From Pantoea agglomerans NBRC 102470 (GTDB lineage: Bacteria > Pseudomonadota > Gammaproteobacteria > Enterobacterales > Enterobacteriaceae): 64,000 nucleotides of DNA. Location of the stretch: NCBI RefSeq assembly GCF_001598475.1, contig NZ_BCZA01000009.1, positions 1 through 64,000 of the forward strand, read 5' to 3'. Under the pieces are notes generated by a model. That model was not told the DNA's origin, did no database searches, and saw only the letters and a list, made by a program, of their open reading frames with translations. Position numbers and translations under genes: made by a program. Below, in pieces: positions 16,674 to 25,865 of the stretch; position 1 is the first letter of the stretch; the number at the start of each line of letters is the position of its first letter.

Positions 16674-18238
16674 CAGTCAGTCACCCTTCCTTTAACCGCA
16701 AACAGCCCCTGCGGACGTTTCTGAATAAAAAGCACGATAATCACCAGAATCAGGATCTTGCCCAGCACGGCGCCAATCTGCGGCTCCAGCACTTTGTTGA
16801 GAATGCCCAGGCTGAACGCGGCAACCACGGTGCCCGCCAGCTGACCGACGCCACCCAGCACCACTACCAGGAACGAGTCGATAATGTAGCCCTGGCCCAG
16901 CTCCGGCCCGACGTTACCGAGCTGCGACAGCGCCACGCCGCCCAGCCCGGCAATCCCCGAGCCAAGGCCAAACGCCAGCATATCGACGCGGCCGGTCGGC
17001 ACGCCGCAGCAATCCGCCATGGCGCGGTTCTGGGTCACGGCGCGCACGTTCATGCCAAGGCGGGTCCGGTTCAGCAGCAGCCAGGTGAGCGCCAGCACAA
17101 ACACCACAAACAGGATCACCGCGATGCGGTTCCACGGCAGCACCAGATTGGGCAGCAGCTGTAAGCCGCCGGAGAGCCACGCCGGATTCGCCACCTCCAG
17201 GTTTTGCGCCCCGAACAGCACCCGCACCAGCTGGATCAGCATCAGGCTGATCCCCCAGGTGGCGAGCAGCGTCTCCAGCGGACGGCCATAGAGATGGCGG
17301 ATCACCGTGCGTTCCAGCGCCATGCCGATGGCGGCGGTGACCAGAAAGGCGACCGGCAGCGCCAGCAGCGGATACCAGGCTAAATAGTGCGGCGCAAACT
17401 GCTGAAACAGGCTCTGTACCCACCAGGTGGCGTAAGCACCGAGCATCAGCATTTCACCGTGCGCCATGTTGATCACCCCGAGCAGGCCATAGGTGATCGC
17501 CAGACCCAGCGCGGCCAGCAGCAGGATGGAACCCAGCGACAGGCCGCTGAAGGCCTGCCCCAGCAGATCGCCCCACATCAGCCGCTTCTGAATCTGTTGC
17601 AGACTTTCCGCCGCGGCGGCCCGTACCGTGGCGTCCGGCTCATTCGCGGGCTGGGTCAGGCGTTGCAGGCTGGCCTGCGTATTGGGATCGCTGGACTCAC
17701 CCAGCAGTTTCACCGCCCGCAGGCGCACCATCGGCTCGCCATCTGCCAGTTGCAGGTTCGCCAGCGCCAGCGCGAGTGCGGCATGAACCCGGCTGTCCTG
17801 CTCGGCGGCAAAACGCTGCTCCAGCAGCGGCAACTGGTCAGCAACGCCCTCACTTTGCAGCTGCTGCGCTGCGCGCAGACGCAGGGCCGTATCAGTGCTG
17901 ACAAGCTGGTGGGCGGCCAGCGCGTTGTTAACCAGCACGCGCAGGCGATTGTTCATAAACAGCTTTTTCAGGTTTCCTGTGGGCTGCGCCACCGCATCCA
18001 GCGGCTGCAGCGTGGATCCCTGCTGGCTGAACGGCTGTTTATTCTGGTCGATGACCACCGTTTCGGCATGCAGCGCTTCCAGCAGCGGCAGGCGATGGCT
18101 GTCCGGTGCGGCGGCCCACTGTTGCAGCAGCGTGGCCTGCTGACTGCGGCTGGCTGCGGCAAAGTCAGCCGCCGGTCCGGCACTGGCCAACAGCGGCATC
18201 AGCAGCAGCAGGCTGAAAAAGCAGCGACATAGATTCAT
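16673..18238 (-). CDS. urtB: Urea ABC transporter permease UrtB
   Basis: A LivH-type permease of 521 residues. It is longer than LivH because UrtB proteins of this group carry a signal peptide (MNLCRCFFSLLLLMPLLASAG) and a periplasmic helical-repeat region (about residues 25-205: LRAVKLLGESSDPNTQASLQRL) before the membrane domain (GQAFSGLSLGSILLLAALGLAITYGLLGVINMAHGE). An in-frame start 26 codons upstream (18316) exists, but the ATG at 18238 begins the signal peptide and has GAGG upstream, so it is preferred. A 92-bp gap separates it from urtA. Confidence 0.9.
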   Translation of the reverse strand: MNLCRCFFSLLLLMPLLASAGPAADFAAASRSQQATLLQQWAAAPDSHRLPLLEALHAETVVIDQNKQPFSQQGSTLQPLDAVAQPTGNLKKLFMNNRLRVLVNNALAAHQLVSTDTALRLRAAQQLQSEGVADQLPLLEQRFAAEQDSRVHAALALALANLQLADGEPMVRLRAVKLLGESSDPNTQASLQRLTQPANEPDATVRAAAAESLQQIQKRLMWGDLLGQAFSGLSLGSILLLAALGLAITYGLLGVINMAHGEMLMLGAYATWWVQSLFQQFAPHYLAWYPLLALPVAFLVTAAIGMALERTVIRHLYGRPLETLLATWGISLMLIQLVRVLFGAQNLEVANPAWLSGGLQLLPNLVLPWNRIAVILFVVFVLALTWLLLNRTRLGMNVRAVTQNRAMADCCGVPTGRVDMLAFGLGSGIAGLGGVALSQLGNVGPELGQGYIIDSFLVVVLGGVGQLAGTVVAAFSLGILNKVLEPQIGAVLGKILILVIIVLFIQKRPQGLFAVKGRVTD

Positions 18239-18330
18239 AAAAGGAGCCTCGTCAGGGGAGGGCAGCACGGCGGGGTGCCGTGCTGCCGCTTCACAGCGGG
18301 TGACGCTGCGTATCAATCAGCAACCCGCGA

Positions 18331-19602
18331 TTACTGCGCGGTCTTCACCGGGTGATCGGGTTTTTTGTCGTTACCGGCAATGTACGGGCTCCACGGCTGC
18401 GCGCGTACCGGCTGATCGGTCTGCCACACCACGCTGAACTGGCCGTTCTCTTCCACTTCGCCAATCATGACCGGCTTATGCAGATGATGGTTGGTCTGAT
18501 CCATGGTCAGGGTAAAGCCATCCGGCGCTTTAAAGGTCTGACCGGCCATCGCCGCCCGCACTTTGTCCACATCCGTGGTGCCCGCTTTTTCCACCGCCTG
18601 CGCCCACATATGAATGCCAACATAGGTCGCTTCCATCGGGTCGTTGGTGACGACGGTGGCGGCGTTCGGCAGGTTATGTGCTTTGGCATATGCGCGGTAG
18701 TCGGCGACAAACTTCGCGTTGGTCGGATTATCGATAGACTCGAAATAGTTCCAGGCGGCTAACTGACCCACCAGCGGTTTGGTGTCGATGCCGCGCAGCT
18801 CCTCTTCGCCCACCGAGAAAGCGACCACCGGAATGTCAGTGGCTTTGATCCCCTGGTTCGCCAGCTCTTTGTAGAACGGCACGTTGGAGTCGCCGTTGAT
18901 CGTGGAAACCACTGCCGTTTTGCCGCCAGCCGCAAACTTTTTGATGTTGGAGACAATGGTCTGGTAGTCGCTGTAACCAAACGGCGTGTAGACCTCTTCG
19001 ATATCTTTATCCGCCACGCCTTTGCTGTGCAGGAAGGCGCGCAGGATCTTGTTGGTGGTGCGCGGATAGACATAGTCGGTGCCAAGCAGGAAGAAGCGTT
19101 TCGCGCTGCCGCCATCTTCGCTCATCAGATACTCCACGGCCGGAATCGCCTGCTGGTTAGGCGCAGCGCCGGTGTAGAAGACGTTGGGTGACATCTCTTC
19201 CCCTTCATACTGCACCGGATAGAACAGCAGGCCGTTCAGCTCTTCAAACACCGGCAGCACCGATTTGCGCGACACCGAGGTCCAGCAGCCAAACACCACC
19301 GCCGCCTTATCCTGAGTCAGCAGCTGCCGCGCCTTCTCGGCAAATAGCGGCCAGTTAGAGGCGGGATCGACCACCACCGGCTCCAGCTTTTTCCCCAGCA
19401 CGCCCCCTTTGGCGTTGATCTCATCGATGGTCATCAGCGCCACATCCTTCAGCGGCGTTTCTGAAATCGCCATGGTGCCGGAGAGCGAATGCATGATCCC
19501 CACTTTGATGGTGTCAGCCGCCTGCACACTCCAGGCGAACCCCATGCTGACAACGGTGGCGGAGAGGGCGAAAGCCTTGATCAACGAACGTCTTTTCATC
19601 AT
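18331..19602 (-). CDS. urtA: Urea ABC transporter periplasmic binding protein UrtA
   Basis: A 423-residue Leu/Ile/Val-type binding protein specialised for urea and short amides. It has a twin-arginine-like or Sec signal peptide (MMKRRSLIKAF...VQA, cleavage near residue 28). The mature start is DTIKVGIMHSLSGTMAISETPLKD, a hallmark of UrtA, and FGCWTSVSRKSVLPVFEE is also typical. It follows the GntR gene by 25 bp and precedes urtB. Confidence 0.94.
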   Translation of the reverse strand: MMKRRSLIKAFALSATVVSMGFAWSVQAADTIKVGIMHSLSGTMAISETPLKDVALMTIDEINAKGGVLGKKLEPVVVDPASNWPLFAEKARQLLTQDKAAVVFGCWTSVSRKSVLPVFEELNGLLFYPVQYEGEEMSPNVFYTGAAPNQQAIPAVEYLMSEDGGSAKRFFLLGTDYVYPRTTNKILRAFLHSKGVADKDIEEVYTPFGYSDYQTIVSNIKKFAAGGKTAVVSTINGDSNVPFYKELANQGIKATDIPVVAFSVGEEELRGIDTKPLVGQLAAWNYFESIDNPTNAKFVADYRAYAKAHNLPNAATVVTNDPMEATYVGIHMWAQAVEKAGTTDVDKVRAAMAGQTFKAPDGFTLTMDQTNHHLHKPVMIGEVEENGQFSVVWQTDQPVRAQPWSPYIAGNDKKPDHPVKTAQ

Positions 19603-19627
19603 CTGAAACCCCTGAGTAGTTGTTGTG

Positions 19628-20329
19628 TTATTCGGTGAGCTGGAGCCGGGCCTGCTGAAGGCGGTGCAGCGTGATCTTTCTGACCTCCGCCTTACTCACG
19701 GCGATGTGATCGGTCAGGATGCGTTGCGCCCCGGCGGTCTGCTGCTGAAAAATTGCCTGTAAAATCTGTGCATGTTCCTGATAAGTGGCACAGATGCGAT
19801 CGTCGCGAGTGAAGTCGAGCCGACGGATAATGCGGATCTTCTCGGTGAGTTCGGCGTGAATGCGTGCCATCTCCGGGTTACCCGCTGCCGCCACCAGCGT
19901 CATGTGAAATGCCTCGTCATGCTGCGATACCACCAGGCCCTCTGTAAGCGGCTCCGCCTCGCACCAGAACTGGTTCAGTTCGTTTAACAGCGCGGCACAC
20001 TGCGGCGCGGGCAGGGCGCAGAGGCGTTTTACCGCCTCGCACTCCAGCACGGTGCGCAGGTCATACAGCGATTCGAACCAGGCGAAATCGAAGTTCTTAA
20101 TCTGCCAGCCGCTGCGAAACCAGACGTCGACAAAGCCTTCGCGTTCCAGCCGGAACAGCGCCTGACGGACCGGGGTGCGGCTGACCGCCATCCGTCCGGC
20201 GATTTCGCTTTCACTGAAGCGATCGCCGGGCATCAGGCGAAAGGCGAAGATATCGTCCTTCAGCGCCTGATAAACCCGTTCCGCCAGCGCTTCCGGGCGG
20301 GCTTTAGGGGAGTGGGGTTGCGTTGTCAT
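19628..20329 (-). CDS. GntR-family (FCD) regulator of the urea locus
   Basis: The 233-residue protein has an N-terminal winged HTH (ALAERVYQALKDDIFAFRLMPGDRFSESEIAGRMAVSRTPVRQAL) and a C-terminal FCD ligand-binding domain (LYDLRTVLECEAVKRL, HDEAFHMTLVAAAGN). It lies inside the operon, 9 bp after urea carboxylase and 25 bp before urtA, so it probably controls its own operon. A candidate operator with a GTATAC core is at 25761-25790. The ligand could be urea, allophanate or a related amide (inference). Confidence 0.87.
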   Translation of the reverse strand: MTTQPHSPKARPEALAERVYQALKDDIFAFRLMPGDRFSESEIAGRMAVSRTPVRQALFRLEREGFVDVWFRSGWQIKNFDFAWFESLYDLRTVLECEAVKRLCALPAPQCAALLNELNQFWCEAEPLTEGLVVSQHDEAFHMTLVAAAGNPEMARIHAELTEKIRIIRRLDFTRDDRICATYQEHAQILQAIFQQQTAGAQRILTDHIAVSKAEVRKITLHRLQQARLQLTE

Positions 20330-20338
20330 TACCGCTCC

Positions 20339-23300
20339 TTATTCCAGCCACAGCAGGTTATCGCCAGGACTGACCGGACGGCCCGCCTGGCAGGCAATCC
20401 GCGTCACACGACCGGCCTGCGGGGCGACAATCGCCAGCTCCATCTTCATCGCCTCCACGATAATCAGCGTCTGCCCGGCGCTGACCTCGTCGCCCGGCTG
20501 CACCAGCACTTTCCAGATGTTGCCATTGAGATCCGCCTGCACCGGCAGCCCGTTCTCCTCCTCTTCGCTGACGCTGGCGCGCGTTTCATCCTCCGGCGGC
20601 GCGTTCTGCTCCTCCTGCGCCCATAGCTGCACTTCCTGTTCAAAGGCGGCGGCCTGGCGCTGGCGGAACGCTGCAATTTCAGCGGCGTGGTCGGCGAGGA
20701 ACTGCTGATGGGCGGCAAAATCAAACTGCGTCTCTTCAATACGCAGGCTGGCACGGCCTTCGCGGAAATCTTCGCGCAGCTGGGTCAGTTCGGTTTCACT
20801 CACCGGATAGAAGCGCACCTGATCGAAGAAGCGCAGCAGCCACGGCGCATCGGTAGCGAACTGCGGATTTTTCAGGAAGGTGTTCCAGATGGGCAGCGTG
20901 CGGCCCACCAGCTGATAGCCGCCGGGCGAATCCATGCCGTAGATGCACATGTACATGCCGCCGATCCCTACGGTACCTTCGGCGGTGAAGGTGCGCGCCG
21001 GACTGTATTTGGAACTCAGCAGGCGATGGCGTGGATCGATCGGAACGGCACAGGGCGCGCCAAGGTAGACGTCGCCCAGCCCCAGCACCAGATAGCTGGC
21101 GTTGAACAGGGTATCGCGCACCTCATCGCGGCTGCTTAAGCCGTTAATCCGCTGGATAAAGTCCACGTTGTTGGGCAGCCAGGGGGCGCTGGCGCGCACC
21201 GTCTCCTGATAGCGGCTGACGGCGCCCAGCGTGGCGCTGTCTTCAAATGCCATCGGCATCCACACCACGCGGGAGGGCACTTTCAGCGTGCTGACGTCGC
21301 CCAGCGTCGCTTCCAGCGCCAGCAGCAGTGACATCAGCCGGGACTGGTTAATGATGCGGCTGTCGTAGCGCACCTGCAGCGAACGCACGCCAGGCGACAG
21401 CTCCTCTACGCCAGGCTCCGCCTGCGCCGTCAGCGCATTCATCAGCAGATGGACACGCAGACGCAGCGCCAGATCCAGTACATTGTCGCCATACTCAATC
21501 AGCACATATTTGTCGCCCGCCTGGCGATAGACCACTTTCGGCGTGCTGGTCGTGGCCTCCAGAGCGGCCAGAATCGTGGCGGAGCCGTGGGCGGTTTCGG
21601 CCAGTGACGGCACGGCAAACGTGGGCGGATGCTCAGGGCGCAATGTCTCAATCAGATGCATCTGCGCTTTTTCCCGCGCCAGCGCATCGTCTGCGGTGAT
21701 GGGGTGGAAGCGGATGGTGTCGCCAGGTTTAACCTGGCCCACTTTCCACAGCTCGGCTTTGGCGATGGTCACCGGACAGACAAAGCCGCCGAGGCTTGGG
21801 CCGTCGTGCGTCAGGATCACCGGGAAGTCGCCGGTGAAATTGACCGCGCCAATGGCATATTCACAGTCGTGAACGTTGGAGGGATGCAGGCCCGCTTCGC
21901 CGCCGTTGGCGCGGGTCCAGGTCGGTTTCGGGCCGACCAGCCGCACGCCGAGGCGGTTGGAGTTGTAGTGCACCTGCCAGTCACTGGCAAAGAACGCATC
22001 GATGGCGGCCTGGGTGAAGAAATCCGGTGCGCCGTGCGGGCCGTAGAGCACGCCGATGCGCCACTCGCTGCCGTAGTGCGGAATCAGCGCCGCATCGAGC
22101 GGCTGCGGATCGCTGACCGGGGCAGGCGTGGTGCAGGCTGCCCGCTCAGGCTGGGAGATCGCCAGCATATCGGCAACCCGCAGGGTGCGTCCGGCGTGAC
22201 CGCCAAACTGGCCCAGCGAAAAGGTGCTGCGGCTGCCCAGATACTCCGGCACGTCGAAGCCGTTACGCACGGCCAGATAGCTGCGGCAGCCCGTCCGGGC
22301 GCGTCCCAGCGCCAGAGTCTCTCCCGCTTTCACCGCCAGCGGCTGCCAGGTGCTGACCGGTTCGCCCTCCAGCGTGGCGTCGCAGTCAGCACCGGTCAGC
22401 GCCACGATGGCATCACAGTGGAAACGCAGCGTCGGCCCCTGCAGGGTAAATTCCAGCCCCGCCGCCGCGTCATGATTACCGACGATGCGGTTAGCCAGCC
22501 GGAAAGCGAAGTCATCCATCGGGCCGGAAGGCGGCACGCCGATATCCCAGTAGCCGAGGCGGCCAGGATAGTCCTGAACCGAACTGAAGGTACCGGGTTG
22601 CAGCACTTCCACCACGGAGGAGGCAGGCACCACGCTGTCGAGGTAGCGCGTCCAGACGTTGCCGCTGCGAAACGCGTCGCTGGCGGTAATCTGGCGCAGA
22701 TAGTCGAGGTTGGTGGCGATGCCGTGCAGCTGAGTGGCATCCAGCGCATGGCGAAGTTTTTCCAGCGCCGCATCGCGGGTGTCGGCATGCACGATCAGTT
22801 TGGCGATCATCGGATCGTAGAAGCTGGAGACCTCGCTGCCGGTTTCGATGCCGCTGTCGACCCGCACGCCGTCAGGGAAAGTTACGCCGGTTAGCAGGCC
22901 GGGGCTGGGCTGAAAGTTCTTGAGTGGATCTTCCGCATAGAGCCGCACTTCAATGGCGGCGCCCTGCGGCGCCTGCTGCAGACGCGACCAGTCAACCGCA
23001 TCGCCCGCCGCCACCTGCAACATGCACTCCACCAGATCGAGTCCGGTGACGCACTCAGTGACCGGATGCTCCACTTGCAGGCGGGTGTTCACTTCCAGAA
23101 AGTAAAAGGCCTGCTGGTCGACGTCGTAGATATACTCTACGGTGCCTGCGCTGCGGTAGTTCACCCGCTCGCCGAGCCGCACCGCTGAGGCGAGCAGGGC
23201 ATCACGCGTCGCCGGAGACAGACCGGGCGCGGGCGTCTCTTCCACCACCTTTTGATTGCGGCGCTGCAGTGAGCAGTCGCGTTCACCCAGCGCGACCACA

Positions 23301-23956
23301 GTGCCGTTACCGTCACCAAAAATCTGCACTTCTACGTGGCGGGCGCGATCGATGCAGCGCTCCAGAAACACGCCCGCATCACTGAAGAACTGCTCGCCAA
23401 GACGGCGTACGCTCTCCCAGGCGCTGGCGAGCGCTCCGGCGTCGGCGCAGCGCGTCAGACCAATGCCGCCGCCGCCCGCCGTGCTTTTCAGCATCACCGG
23501 ATAGCCGATCTTATCGGCCGCCTGTATTGCCTCCTCCAGCGACGCAAGCAGCGGTGTGCCTGGCGTCATCGGTACACCTGCACTGGCTGCCAGCTCACGG
23601 GCACGGTGCTTAAGGCCGAACTCACCAATCTGCTGCGCGGTGGGGCCGACAAAGGCGATCCCTGCCGCTTCACAGGCTTCGGCAAACGGCTGGCTTTCTG
23701 AAAGAAAACCGTAGCCCGGCCAGATAGCCTGGGCGCCGCTCTGCTGAGCCGCCGCCAGAATTTTGTCGATGCGCAGATAGCTGTCGCTGGCTTTATCGCC
23801 GCCCAGCGCGATAGCGATATCCGCCTGCTTAACGTGCTGCGCGTTGCGGTCAGCATCTGAATATACCGCGACACTTTTGACGCCCAGGCGCTTCAGCGTC
23901 CGAATGGCGCGGCAGGCGATTTCGCCGCGGTTGGCAATCAGTACGGTGGTGAACAT
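20339..23956 (-). CDS. uca: Urea carboxylase (biotin- and ATP-dependent)
   Basis: Converts urea, bicarbonate and ATP to allophanate. The 1205-residue chain contains a biotin carboxylase domain (about residues 1-450; LIANRGEIACRAIRTLKRLG, glycine-rich ATP loop STAGGGGIGL, FFLEVNTRLQVEHPVTE). It is followed by the urea-specific carboxyltransferase built from KipI/KipA-like parts (about residues 460-1060) and a biotinyl domain with VEAMKME, biotin on K1171. It starts 2 bp after the allophanate hydrolase stop. No UAAP1/UAAP2 (carboxyguanidine deiminase) genes accompany it, which favours urea over guanidine as substrate (inference). Confidence 0.94.
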   Translation of the reverse strand: MFTTVLIANRGEIACRAIRTLKRLGVKSVAVYSDADRNAQHVKQADIAIALGGDKASDSYLRIDKILAAAQQSGAQAIWPGYGFLSESQPFAEACEAAGIAFVGPTAQQIGEFGLKHRARELAASAGVPMTPGTPLLASLEEAIQAADKIGYPVMLKSTAGGGGIGLTRCADAGALASAWESVRRLGEQFFSDAGVFLERCIDRARHVEVQIFGDGNGTVVALGERDCSLQRRNQKVVEETPAPGLSPATRDALLASAVRLGERVNYRSAGTVEYIYDVDQQAFYFLEVNTRLQVEHPVTECVTGLDLVECMLQVAAGDAVDWSRLQQAPQGAAIEVRLYAEDPLKNFQPSPGLLTGVTFPDGVRVDSGIETGSEVSSFYDPMIAKLIVHADTRDAALEKLRHALDATQLHGIATNLDYLRQITASDAFRSGNVWTRYLDSVVPASSVVEVLQPGTFSSVQDYPGRLGYWDIGVPPSGPMDDFAFRLANRIVGNHDAAAGLEFTLQGPTLRFHCDAIVALTGADCDATLEGEPVSTWQPLAVKAGETLALGRARTGCRSYLAVRNGFDVPEYLGSRSTFSLGQFGGHAGRTLRVADMLAISQPERAACTTPAPVSDPQPLDAALIPHYGSEWRIGVLYGPHGAPDFFTQAAIDAFFASDWQVHYNSNRLGVRLVGPKPTWTRANGGEAGLHPSNVHDCEYAIGAVNFTGDFPVILTHDGPSLGGFVCPVTIAKAELWKVGQVKPGDTIRFHPITADDALAREKAQMHLIETLRPEHPPTFAVPSLAETAHGSATILAALEATTSTPKVVYRQAGDKYVLIEYGDNVLDLALRLRVHLLMNALTAQAEPGVEELSPGVRSLQVRYDSRIINQSRLMSLLLALEATLGDVSTLKVPSRVVWMPMAFEDSATLGAVSRYQETVRASAPWLPNNVDFIQRINGLSSRDEVRDTLFNASYLVLGLGDVYLGAPCAVPIDPRHRLLSSKYSPARTFTAEGTVGIGGMYMCIYGMDSPGGYQLVGRTLPIWNTFLKNPQFATDAPWLLRFFDQVRFYPVSETELTQLREDFREGRASLRIEETQFDFAAHQQFLADHAAEIAAFRQRQAAAFEQEVQLWAQEEQNAPPEDETRASVSEEEENGLPVQADLNGNIWKVLVQPGDEVSAGQTLIIVEAMKMELAIVAPQAGRVTRIACQAGRPVSPGDNLLWLE

Positions 23957-23958
23957 GA

Positions 23959-25755
23959 TCAGTGACTCCCCTGTGATGCCAGCCAGTTGCGCCAGCCGCC
24001 CGTCTCAGTAATCTCCAGCGCGTTGTTCAGCGCCGCGCCTTCGCAGATAAAGCCTTTCACCACCCGCCCATCCGCCAGCGTCAGACTGCCGATGCCCAGC
24101 GGTGCGGGAATCTCGGCCACAAACTCACCAAAGCGCGCCAGCGGGATATCCCACAGCTCCACGGTGATAGCGGCGCCCTGTTCGTCACGCATCAGGCCGG
24201 GTTTTTTGATCGCGCCCTCCAGCAGGGCAAACAGGCGATAGTGTGGCGCGGTCTTCGTCTCTTCCACCCAGACGGCATGGCGATCGGTGAGCTGGAAATT
24301 AAGCGGCATTCCGGTGAGATGCGCGCCCACTACCGCCAGCCGGACATGGTCGGCGGAGGCGGGCAGGCTGGTGCGCCAGGCAGGGCAGGGCTGGCCGGTC
24401 GCGCCCAGCGGCAGAGCAAGCTGCTGCTGCCAGCGAATGCCAAACTCAGCCAGCGCCCGATCGTGCCAGGCGGGCGCAATCAGCGTGATGCCTGCCGGGA
24501 GATCGTCATTGCGGAACGGTGCGGGCAGCGCCAGCGCGGCGAGGTCGGCAAGGTTGGTAAAGTTGGTATAGGTGCCGAACTGCGAGTTGAAGTGAATCGG
24601 CTCCTGCTTCATCTCCTCCAGGGTATGAATCGTGGGCGAGGTCGGCACCACCAGCGCGTCAAACTGTGCCAGCGTCTGCTGAATCTGACGCGTCAGTTCG
24701 GCCCGCAGATACTCCGCCTTATAGGCATCGACTGCGCTGTATTTCAGGCCACTGGCAATAATCTCGTGTACCACCGGGTCCATCTCCGCCGGGCGATCAA
24801 GCATCCCGCCCACCGCCGCCGTGCGTTCAGCGACCCAGGCACCGTAGTAGAGCTGTTCAGCCAGCTTCCGGAACGGGGTGAAGTCGACAGGGTGCAGCGT
24901 CACGCCACCCGCCTGCAATGCCTCCAGCGCCTGGTCCCAGGCGGCTTCGGCGGCGGCATCATCAAAAAACTCCGGGTTCAAAGGTACAGCAAAATGGGGA
25001 TGGACGGGCAGGCTGGCCGGTGCGGTGCGCGGATTAATGCGCGAATAGGCGTCACCGGCATCATAGCCACCCATGACGCTGGCGACGCTAAAGGCATCTT
25101 CTGCCGTCAGCGCAAACACGGAAATCGTGTCGTTGAGGCGGCAGGCGGGCACCACGCCGCGTGCAGAGAACCAGCCCTTGGTCGGCTTCAGTCCGACAAT
25201 ATTGTTAAAGCCCGCCGGAACGCGGCCCGATCCCGCGGTATCGGTGCCCAGTGAAAAGGCGACCAGCCCGCGCGCCAGCACCGATGCGGAGCCGGAGCTG
25301 GAGCCGCCACTGACGTAATCGGCATCAAAGGTGTTACTGACCGCGCCAAACGGGGAGCGGGTGCCCACCAGGCCGGTAGCGAACTGATCGAGGTTGGTTT
25401 TGCCGATGACTATCGCGCCGGCGGCTTTCAGCCGGGCGACCGCTACCGCGTCTTCGCTGGCGGTATAGGTAAAGGCGGGGCAGGCGGCGCTGGTCGGCCA
25501 GCCCGCCACATCAATGTTGTCTTTGACGGCGAAGGGAACACCAAACAGCGGCAGCGATCCGGGATCGCGCTGATAGTGCGCCAGCAGTGGCTCAATCTGA
25601 GCCGCTAACTGCTCCGGTGTCGCCAGATAGATCCAGGCATTATCGTGCGTGTCGAGAGCCGCCAGGTGGGCGCTCAGCAGTGACGTAATCTGTTGCGGCG
25701 CCTGCTGATAACGCTGCTGCCAGGCGTGAAGCGTCAGGCCAAAGGTTGAAGTCAT
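23959..25755 (-). CDS. atzF: Allophanate hydrolase
   Basis: Hydrolyses allophanate to ammonia and CO2, completing urea breakdown without urease. The 598-residue protein has an N-terminal amidase-signature domain with the Ser-Ser-Lys triad visible as K78 (FAVKDNID), the cis-serine in GGSSSGSA (residues 150-157) and S176 in TDTAGSGR. A C-terminal domain of about 150 residues, typical of AtzF/DUR1, follows. It is the first gene of the eight-gene urea operon. The ATG at 25755 lies only 5 bp after a 30-bp dyad and about 30 bp after a predicted sigma-54 transcription start. Confidence 0.93.
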   Translation of the reverse strand: MTSTFGLTLHAWQQRYQQAPQQITSLLSAHLAALDTHDNAWIYLATPEQLAAQIEPLLAHYQRDPGSLPLFGVPFAVKDNIDVAGWPTSAACPAFTYTASEDAVAVARLKAAGAIVIGKTNLDQFATGLVGTRSPFGAVSNTFDADYVSGGSSSGSASVLARGLVAFSLGTDTAGSGRVPAGFNNIVGLKPTKGWFSARGVVPACRLNDTISVFALTAEDAFSVASVMGGYDAGDAYSRINPRTAPASLPVHPHFAVPLNPEFFDDAAAEAAWDQALEALQAGGVTLHPVDFTPFRKLAEQLYYGAWVAERTAAVGGMLDRPAEMDPVVHEIIASGLKYSAVDAYKAEYLRAELTRQIQQTLAQFDALVVPTSPTIHTLEEMKQEPIHFNSQFGTYTNFTNLADLAALALPAPFRNDDLPAGITLIAPAWHDRALAEFGIRWQQQLALPLGATGQPCPAWRTSLPASADHVRLAVVGAHLTGMPLNFQLTDRHAVWVEETKTAPHYRLFALLEGAIKKPGLMRDEQGAAITVELWDIPLARFGEFVAEIPAPLGIGSLTLADGRVVKGFICEGAALNNALEITETGGWRNWLASQGSH

Positions 25756-25760
25756 ACGAA

Positions 25761-25790
25761 GAATTCCAGCTGGTATACAAGATGGAATTC
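25761..25790. promoter_or_regulatory. 30-bp perfect dyad before the urea operon (operator or leader hairpin)
   Basis: GAATTCCA (25761-25768) and TGGAATTC (25783-25790) are perfect inverted repeats. They are centred exactly on the palindrome GTATAC (25773-25778) inside TGGTATACAA. GTATAC cores are common in GntR/FCD operators, and a GntR gene lies in the operon. The dyad covers the predicted transcription start and leader and includes the weak GGAA ribosome site, so it could act on DNA or RNA. Confidence 0.6.
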
Positions 25791-25795
25791 AACAG

Positions 25796-25811
25796 AGCAA
25801 AGGCTGTGCCA
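25796..25811 (-). promoter_or_regulatory. Sigma-54 promoter of the urea operon
   Basis: On the minus strand the sequence reads TGGCAC-AGCCT-TTGCT, a full match to the sigma-54 consensus TGGCACRNNNNTTGCW. The expected start is about 12 bases past the -12 GC, near 25785, giving a leader of about 30 bases before the atzF ATG. Sigma-54 control fits nitrogen-limited use of urea. Confidence 0.85.
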
Positions 25812-25865
25812 CTTTTTTAACGCAATGATTCAACAGTTTAATGCGTTCAGTGATAAGATTTTCTG

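Noticed and set aside
21629..22894. 421-residue antisense frame opposite urea carboxylase
   Set aside because: Same reason: it mirrors a real gene and shows no domain or ribosome site.
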